Assembly (NCBI GenBank): GCA_964645765.1
Contig: CAZYBE010000033.1
Span: 1-36,743, forward strand
Length of the DNA stretch: 36,743 bases
Source: CAZGMN01 sp964645765
GTDB lineage: Bacteria > Acidobacteriota > Aminicenantia > Aminicenantales > Aminicenantaceae
Direction of reading: 5' to 3'
Shown: in pieces, positions 33,373 to 36,743 of the stretch
How positions within the stretch are numbered: position 1 is the first letter of the stretch
How the letters are laid out: the number at the start of each line of letters is the position of its first letter
Translations under genes and position numbers: made by a program
The notes under the pieces: model-generated
Database searches by the model: none
Told to the model about the DNA's origin: nothing
The model's input: the letters and a program-made list of their open reading frames with translations, nothing else

Positions 33373-33453
33373 TTTTCCCTCCGAGTTGATGCCGGGACAA
33401 AATCGGCTTTTTTTCGAGCCCACTCAGCCTGAGCGTTTCGAACAGAGGGAAAA
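33373..33453. repeat. Nested palindromes between tsaB and the PilZ gene
   Basis: TTTTCCCTC (33373-33381) is the reverse complement of 33445-33453. Inside, TTCGA 33413-33417 pairs with TCGAA 33438-33442, and CTCAG 33423-33427 pairs with CTGAG 33429-33433. It sits just past the PilZ gene on that gene's sense strand. No T-run follows the stem on either strand, so it is not a standard terminator. The rest of the gap (33251-33372) shows nothing clear. Confidence 0.45.
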
Positions 33454-33460
33454 TTTCAAT

Positions 33461-33805
33461 TCAGATATAACTTTCTTCCTGGAGGGGTGCAATCCAATCC
33501 AGAATCTCGGCTTTTGTGTCTTCATCCATGTTTCTTATTTTGAGTCCGATTTCAAATTTATTGCCTGTGAATCTGTTCCAAACGACTTCTCCAAGCAATG
33601 AGGCTTTAATATTTTTCTCAGGGACATAAATTTTTGATTCCAGAATAGAGCTCGGACTTAGATTTAGGTTGATGACCAGTTTAAACCCTTCGGAAGAGAA
33701 ATCCTGGATTGATACTCTTTCAATGAGTTGGTCTTTGCCGTTTGACTTGATTATCTCGGCGGGAATGAAACACTTAGTGCGAACGCTTTTTCTCTCCTCA
33801 CCCAT
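33461..33805 (-). CDS. PilZ-domain protein (probable c-di-GMP binder)
   Basis: 114 residues, essentially a single PilZ domain, with AAGGAGA before ATG 33805. Both ligand motifs are present: R-x3-R (Arg5-Lys-Ser-Val-Arg9) and D-x-S-x2-G (Asp35 to Gly40). The following beta-barrel strands end in VVWNRFTGNKFEIGLKI. Stand-alone PilZ proteins act as c-di-GMP receptors controlling motility, secretion or surface polymers. No cyclase or phosphodiesterase is in the window. It is divergent from the surface-protein gene, 161 bp away. Confidence 0.85.
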   Translation of the reverse strand: MGEERKSVRTKCFIPAEIIKSNGKDQLIERVSIQDFSSEGFKLVINLNLSPSSILESKIYVPEKNIKASLLGEVVWNRFTGNKFEIGLKIRNMDEDTKAEILDWIAPLQEESYI

Positions 33806-33875
33806 ATTCTTTCTCCTTTTCCATTAAGTTTAGTCGGATTGAAAATGGAAAAATTGGAGACGCCCCTGGTCAAAA

Positions 33876-33904
33876 TTGACAATTGGGCAGTAAAAAATTA
33901 TATT
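33876..33904 (+). promoter_or_regulatory. Promoter of the repeat-built surface protein gene
   Basis: TTGACA (33876-33881), a 17-base spacer and TATATT (33899-33904). Transcription would start near 33911, giving a leader of about 56 bases. Confidence 0.7.
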
Positions 33905-33921
33905 GGATTCAATAAGAAAGG

Positions 33922-33957
33922 CCTCAAGACCAGGGAAAAATCGATTCCTGCTTGAGG
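33922..33957 (+). promoter_or_regulatory. Leader hairpin that may mask the ribosome binding site
   Basis: CCTCAAG (33922-33928) pairs with CTTGAGG (33951-33957). An inner stem, CAGGGAA with TTCCTG, has one bulge. The GAGG in the 3' arm is the best-placed Shine-Dalgarno candidate for ATG 33967, about nine bases away, so the folded leader could lower translation. A second GAGG lies only two bases before the ATG. Confidence 0.4.
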
Positions 33958-33966
33958 AAAAGAGGA

Positions 33967-36743
33967 ATGTTAAAAAAAAGAGTCTTTAAGCTTGCCGGAA
34001 CATTTTTCTTCGTCTTCATATCCGTCATTTCGCTCCATGCCCAGTGGGCAAAAACCTACGGAGGCAGCGGAGATGATGCGGCTCACTCCATTCAGCAGAC
34101 GAGCGATGGAGGGTTCATCGCCGCCGGCAGCACAAGCTCCTTTGGCGTTGGATTGTCTGATTTCTGGGTTCTAAAGCTTAACCTCGCAGGGAACATTGAA
34201 TGGCAGCGAAGCTATGGGGGAAGTGAAGAGGATATCGCTTATTCTGTTCAAGAGGCAAACGATAAGGGTTACATCGTCGCTGGCAGCACAAACTCCTTTG
34301 GCGCTGGAATGTCTGATTTCTGGGTCTTGAAGCTCTCTCAAGATGGAGACATCGAATGGCAGCGAAGCTATGGAGGAAGCGGCGATGACGCGGCCTGCTC
34401 CGTCCAGCAGACAAGCGATGGAGGATATATTGTTGGAGGTTATACAAAATCCCTGCTGCCCGGAATGGCCAAGTTCTGGGTTTTGAAGCTTTCCTCAAAA
34501 GGCTCTGTCGAATGGCAGCGAGCCTACGGGGGAGGAATTGATGACTATTTAGTTTCCCTCCAGCAGACCAGTGATTTAGGCTTCGTTGCAGCAGGCTACA
34601 GCAACTCTTTCGGCGCTGGAGCATACAAATTCTGGATTCTAAAGCTTTCTTCGACAGGGCAAATTGACTGGCAGCGGGCTTATGGAGGGAGTGGAGTGGA
34701 TATGCTCCGTTCGCTGCAACAAACAAGCGATAAAGGATATATCGCTGCGGGTTCCAGCAGCTCTTTTGGCGCTGGAATGTCTGATTTCTGGGTCTTGAAG
34801 CTCTCTCAATATGGAAATGTCGAATGGCAGCGAAGCTATGGGGGAAGCGGCAATGACGTGGCCAACTCTATCCAGCAGACAAGCGGCCAAGAGTATATTG
34901 TTGCAGGCTATACGACATCCTTTGCCTATGGAGAATCAGATTCTTTGGTTTTAAAGCTCTCTTCAACAGGAGCCATCGAATGGCAAAAGACCTATGGAGG
35001 AAGCACAGAGGATAATTTATCCTCCATTCAACAGACTGGTGAAGGAGGCTACATAGCTGCAGGCCTTACCGGCTCATTTGGCGCTGGAGATTCAGATATG
35101 TTTATTCTCAAGCTTTACTCGAGCGGAGCCATTGATTCTTCGTGCGAATTGCCAGGCAGTTCGAATGCCGCAGCTTTCAATACAAGCACTTCTTATCCCT
35201 ACACATTTGCAGCGCTTCAAGATACAGGATTAATCGCCCAAGATACAAATATTTCACCGATAGAAACAGATGCCATTCCAAATGTCATCTGCGAAGCGCA
35301 GCTCGCGATATCAGGAACTATAAAGGATGATGAGGGCAAAGCCATCGAGGGTGTGACTGTCAGCTTCAGCAATGGAGGGGGCGAGGTCACGACTGACTCA
35401 AAAGGATTATACTCAAAAAAAGTGAGCTATGGCTGGTCGGGCGAAGCCACTCCTTCCAAAGCTGGCTACATTTTCTCGCCCTCAAGCCGAAGCTACACCG
35501 ATGTCAGCGTTAATCAGGCCGACCAGGATTATACGGCCACTCTTGTCCACACAATTTCTGGGTCGGTGAAGACTGCTGAAGGGCAAGGAATTCAAGGAGT
35601 CACCATCACCTTTAGCAATCAAGGAGGAACAGCAGATACAGACTCCAAGGGTCATTATTCTCAGACAGTGAAGGAAGGCTGGTCAGGAACAGCCACCCCA
35701 TCCAAGCCTGGCTATACTTTTTCACCTTCAGACCGGACCTACATCAATGTTACCTCTGACCAGACAAACCAGGACTATACAGCTTCTTTATTGACTTATA
35801 AAATCTCAGGCACAGTCAGGCTGGCTTCGAGTTCTGAACCACTGAGCGGGGTAGTCATGAATGGCTTGCCTTCGAATCCGGCGACAAATGCCTCTGGATA
35901 TTACGAAGCCATAGTGAGTTATGGCTGGTCAAGCACAGTTGCACCCACGCGCGAGAGGTATGTCTTTTCACCTTCACAAAGGATTTACGGAAACGTAACT
36001 TCTGATAAGACAGACCAGGATTATTCTGCCTATCCAGGCTGGCTCATCTCTGGCTCAGTGAAGACTTCAGGAGGGAATGCCATGGCGAGCGTGAGCATTT
36101 CCTTCTCCAGCGAAGGTGGTTCAGCCATGACAGATTCCAGCGGCAATTACTCTCAAATGGTGAGAGAAGGCTGGTCAGGAACAGCCACCCCGTCGAGGTA
36201 CGGCTACACCTTCTCCCCTTCCAGTCGAGACTACACCAATGTAACTTCTGACCTGATGAGCCAGGATTACTCCGGCCAGCCCGCCACCTACACCATGACT
36301 CTAAGCGCTGATTCGGGAGGAACGACCCAGCCCTCACCCGGAAGCTATCCCTACGATTTTGGCACCCAGGTTTCGATAACAGCCGCTCCCAATTCTGGCT
36401 ATTCTTTTTCCCAGTGGTCAGGGAATGTCCCTTCAGGTCATGAAAAGGACAACCCGGTGAATATCATTGTCAATTCCAATCTATCAATAAAAGCCAATTT
36501 TGAGCGCAAGACGCTTTGCTTCATCGCCACTGCAGCCTTTGATTCGCCGCTTCATCCCAAGGTGAGAATTCTTCAGGATTTCAGGGATAGATATCTAATG
36601 CCCAGCAGGCTCGGACAGATAATAATTGACTTCTACTACAGGCATTCACCGAAAATCGCATCCCTCGTTGCAAAACATAAAGCTTTGAAGCTCGTGGTCC
36701 GCTTCAGCCTTCTGCCTCTTGTTGCCTTCAGTTATTCGATGCT
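33967..36743 (+). CDS. Large secreted surface protein: seven propeller-type repeats, CnaB-like repeats, CFI-box C-terminus (3' end outside window)
   Basis: I translated this by hand; it is open from ATG 33967 to the last base (925 residues visible). Residues 1-26 are a signal peptide ending in HAQ. Residues 27-390 are seven repeats of exactly 52 residues with the plan WQR-YGGS-D, SIQQTSDGGYIVAGST, SFGAG-SDFWVLKLS, probably one seven-bladed beta-propeller. Residues 391-445 are a linker with two Cys. Residues 446-772 are four ~82-residue carboxypeptidase-regulatory/CnaB-like domains (ISGTV, GYTFSPS, NVTSDQT-QDYTA). Residues ~773-846 resemble divergent InlB B-repeats (ITAAPNSGYSFSQWSG). From Cys851 (CFIATAAFDSPL, then LQDFRDRYL, FYYRHSPKIA) it matches the CFI-box C-terminal domain with a final hydrophobic stretch, implying surface processing or anchoring. 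Ligand unknown. Confidence 0.85.
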   Translation, partial: MLKKRVFKLAGTFFFVFISVISLHAQWAKTYGGSGDDAAHSIQQTSDGGFIAAGSTSSFGVGLSDFWVLKLNLAGNIEWQRSYGGSEEDIAYSVQEANDKGYIVAGSTNSFGAGMSDFWVLKLSQDGDIEWQRSYGGSGDDAACSVQQTSDGGYIVGGYTKSLLPGMAKFWVLKLSSKGSVEWQRAYGGGIDDYLVSLQQTSDLGFVAAGYSNSFGAGAYKFWILKLSSTGQIDWQRAYGGSGVDMLRSLQQTSDKGYIAAGSSSSFGAGMSDFWVLKLSQYGNVEWQRSYGGSGNDVANSIQQTSGQEYIVAGYTTSFAYGESDSLVLKLSSTGAIEWQKTYGGSTEDNLSSIQQTGEGGYIAAGLTGSFGAGDSDMFILKLYSSGAIDSSCELPGSSNAAAFNTSTSYPYTFAALQDTGLIAQDTNISPIETDAIPNVICEAQLAISGTIKDDEGKAIEGVTVSFSNGGGEVTTDSKGLYSKKVSYGWSGEATPSKAGYIFSPSSRSYTDVSVNQADQDYTATLVHTISGSVKTAEGQGIQGVTITFSNQGGTADTDSKGHYSQTVKEGWSGTATPSKPGYTFSPSDRTYINVTSDQTNQDYTASLLTYKISGTVRLASSSEPLSGVVMNGLPSNPATNASGYYEAIVSYGWSSTVAPTRERYVFSPSQRIYGNVTSDKTDQDYSAYPGWLISGSVKTSGGNAMASVSISFSSEGGSAMTDSSGNYSQMVREGWSGTATPSRYGYTFSPSSRDYTNVTSDLMSQDYSGQPATYTMTLSADSGGTTQPSPGSYPYDFGTQVSITAAPNSGYSFSQWSGNVPSGHEKDNPVNIIVNSNLSIKANFERKTLCFIATAAFDSPLHPKVRILQDFRDRYLMPSRLGQIIIDFYYRHSPKIASLVAKHKALKLVVRFSLLPLVAFSYSM
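34045..35136 (+). repeat. Seven in-frame tandem repeats of 156 bp
   Basis: Units begin at 34045, 34201, 34357, 34513, 34669, 34825 and 34981, each starting with TGG (Trp), with no insertion or deletion between units. They encode the 52-residue propeller blades. Copies differ at many third positions and several residues, so they are old duplications rather than a recent expansion. Confidence 0.9.
35302..36282 (+). repeat. Four tandem coding repeats (~246 bp) for CnaB/carboxypeptidase-regulatory-like domains
   Basis: Units at 35302-35544 (243 bp), 35545-35790, 35791-36036 and 36037-36282 (246 bp each). Each encodes ISG-(T/S)-V/I, a GYTFSPS-like motif and a closing QDY. Unit three is the most divergent (NGLPSNPATNASG in place of the FSN-GG strand). 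Confidence 0.85.

Noticed and set aside
33413..33442. Stem after the PilZ gene as an intrinsic terminator
   Set aside because: The stem is followed by A residues on the PilZ sense strand, not a T-run, so it does not fit.
34178..34890. Minus-strand frames of 83-182 codons opposite the 156-bp repeats
   Set aside because: They are antisense echoes of the tandem repeat; the + strand frame has promoter, signal peptide and domain logic.
34045..35136. Regularly spaced repeats, considered as a CRISPR array or satellite
   Set aside because: The units are contiguous, 156 bp, in one open frame and encode protein repeats; there are no unique spacers or cas genes.

Overview
The window carries bacterial chromosomal housekeeping DNA. 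Its backbone is a compact division and cell-wall (dcw) cluster on the + strand, 6.6-22.2 kb: mraZ, rsmH, ftsL, ftsI, murE, murF, mraY, murD, ftsW, murG, murC, ftsQ, ftsA, ftsZ. A hutI gene overlaps the end of ftsZ. MurE has the DNPR motif that goes with meso-diaminopimelate, so the wall is probably of the DAP type. An archaeal-type fructose-bisphosphate aldolase/phosphatase, an orphan MglA-like GTPase, a FecR-domain protein with a Trp/Tyr-rich region next to an ECF sigma factor, and a CFI-box C-terminal surface protein suggest a deep-branching, Gram-negative-like lineage. The Aminicenantes/Acidobacteriota neighbourhood is my best guess. That placement is inference and was not tested by any search.

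Layout. 1-3.3 kb (minus strand): FecR/Trp-rich membrane protein, then ECF sigma factor, then its zinc-finger anti-sigma factor (cut by the window start). 3.4-3.85 kb: a hairpin-rich non-coding element. 3.9-5.9 kb (+): FBP aldolase/phosphatase, Nudix hydrolase, DUF2007-like small protein. 6.06-6.39 kb: a second hairpin element whose core is homologous to the first but inverted. 6.5-23.5 kb: the 15-gene mraZ-hutI run, with a good promoter and three MraZ-type operator repeats in front. 23.5-30.4 kb (minus): AAA ATPase (DUF4143 type), a secreted protein with a possible Cys/His peptidase core, a secreted AbgB-like M20 amidohydrolase, ComM, and MglA-like GTPase. 30.49-30.67 kb: a palindromic element with perfect 18-bp inverted ends. 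30.76-32.0 kb (+): LOG/TIGR00725-like protein and truA. 32.0-33.2 kb (minus): tsaB and rimI. 33.5 kb (minus): PilZ protein. From 33.97 kb to the window end (+): a large secreted protein with seven exact 52-residue repeats (probable seven-bladed propeller), four ~82-residue carboxypeptidase-regulatory/CnaB-like repeats, an InlB-B-like domain and a CFI-box C-terminal domain. It has no visible stop codon.

How it works together. The dcw genes cover MurNAc-peptide ligation from MurC through MurF, lipid I and II synthesis (MraY, MurG), septal polymerisation (FtsW, FtsI), and the FtsQ/L/A/Z scaffold. MraZ probably controls the run through repeats beside its own start codon. murB and ddl are not in the cluster. 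The accessory parts worth a second look are the three hairpin elements, the sigma/anti-sigma/FecR locus, the two secreted hydrolase-like proteins and the repeat-built surface protein. I saw no tRNA, rRNA, CRISPR array or intact insertion sequence.
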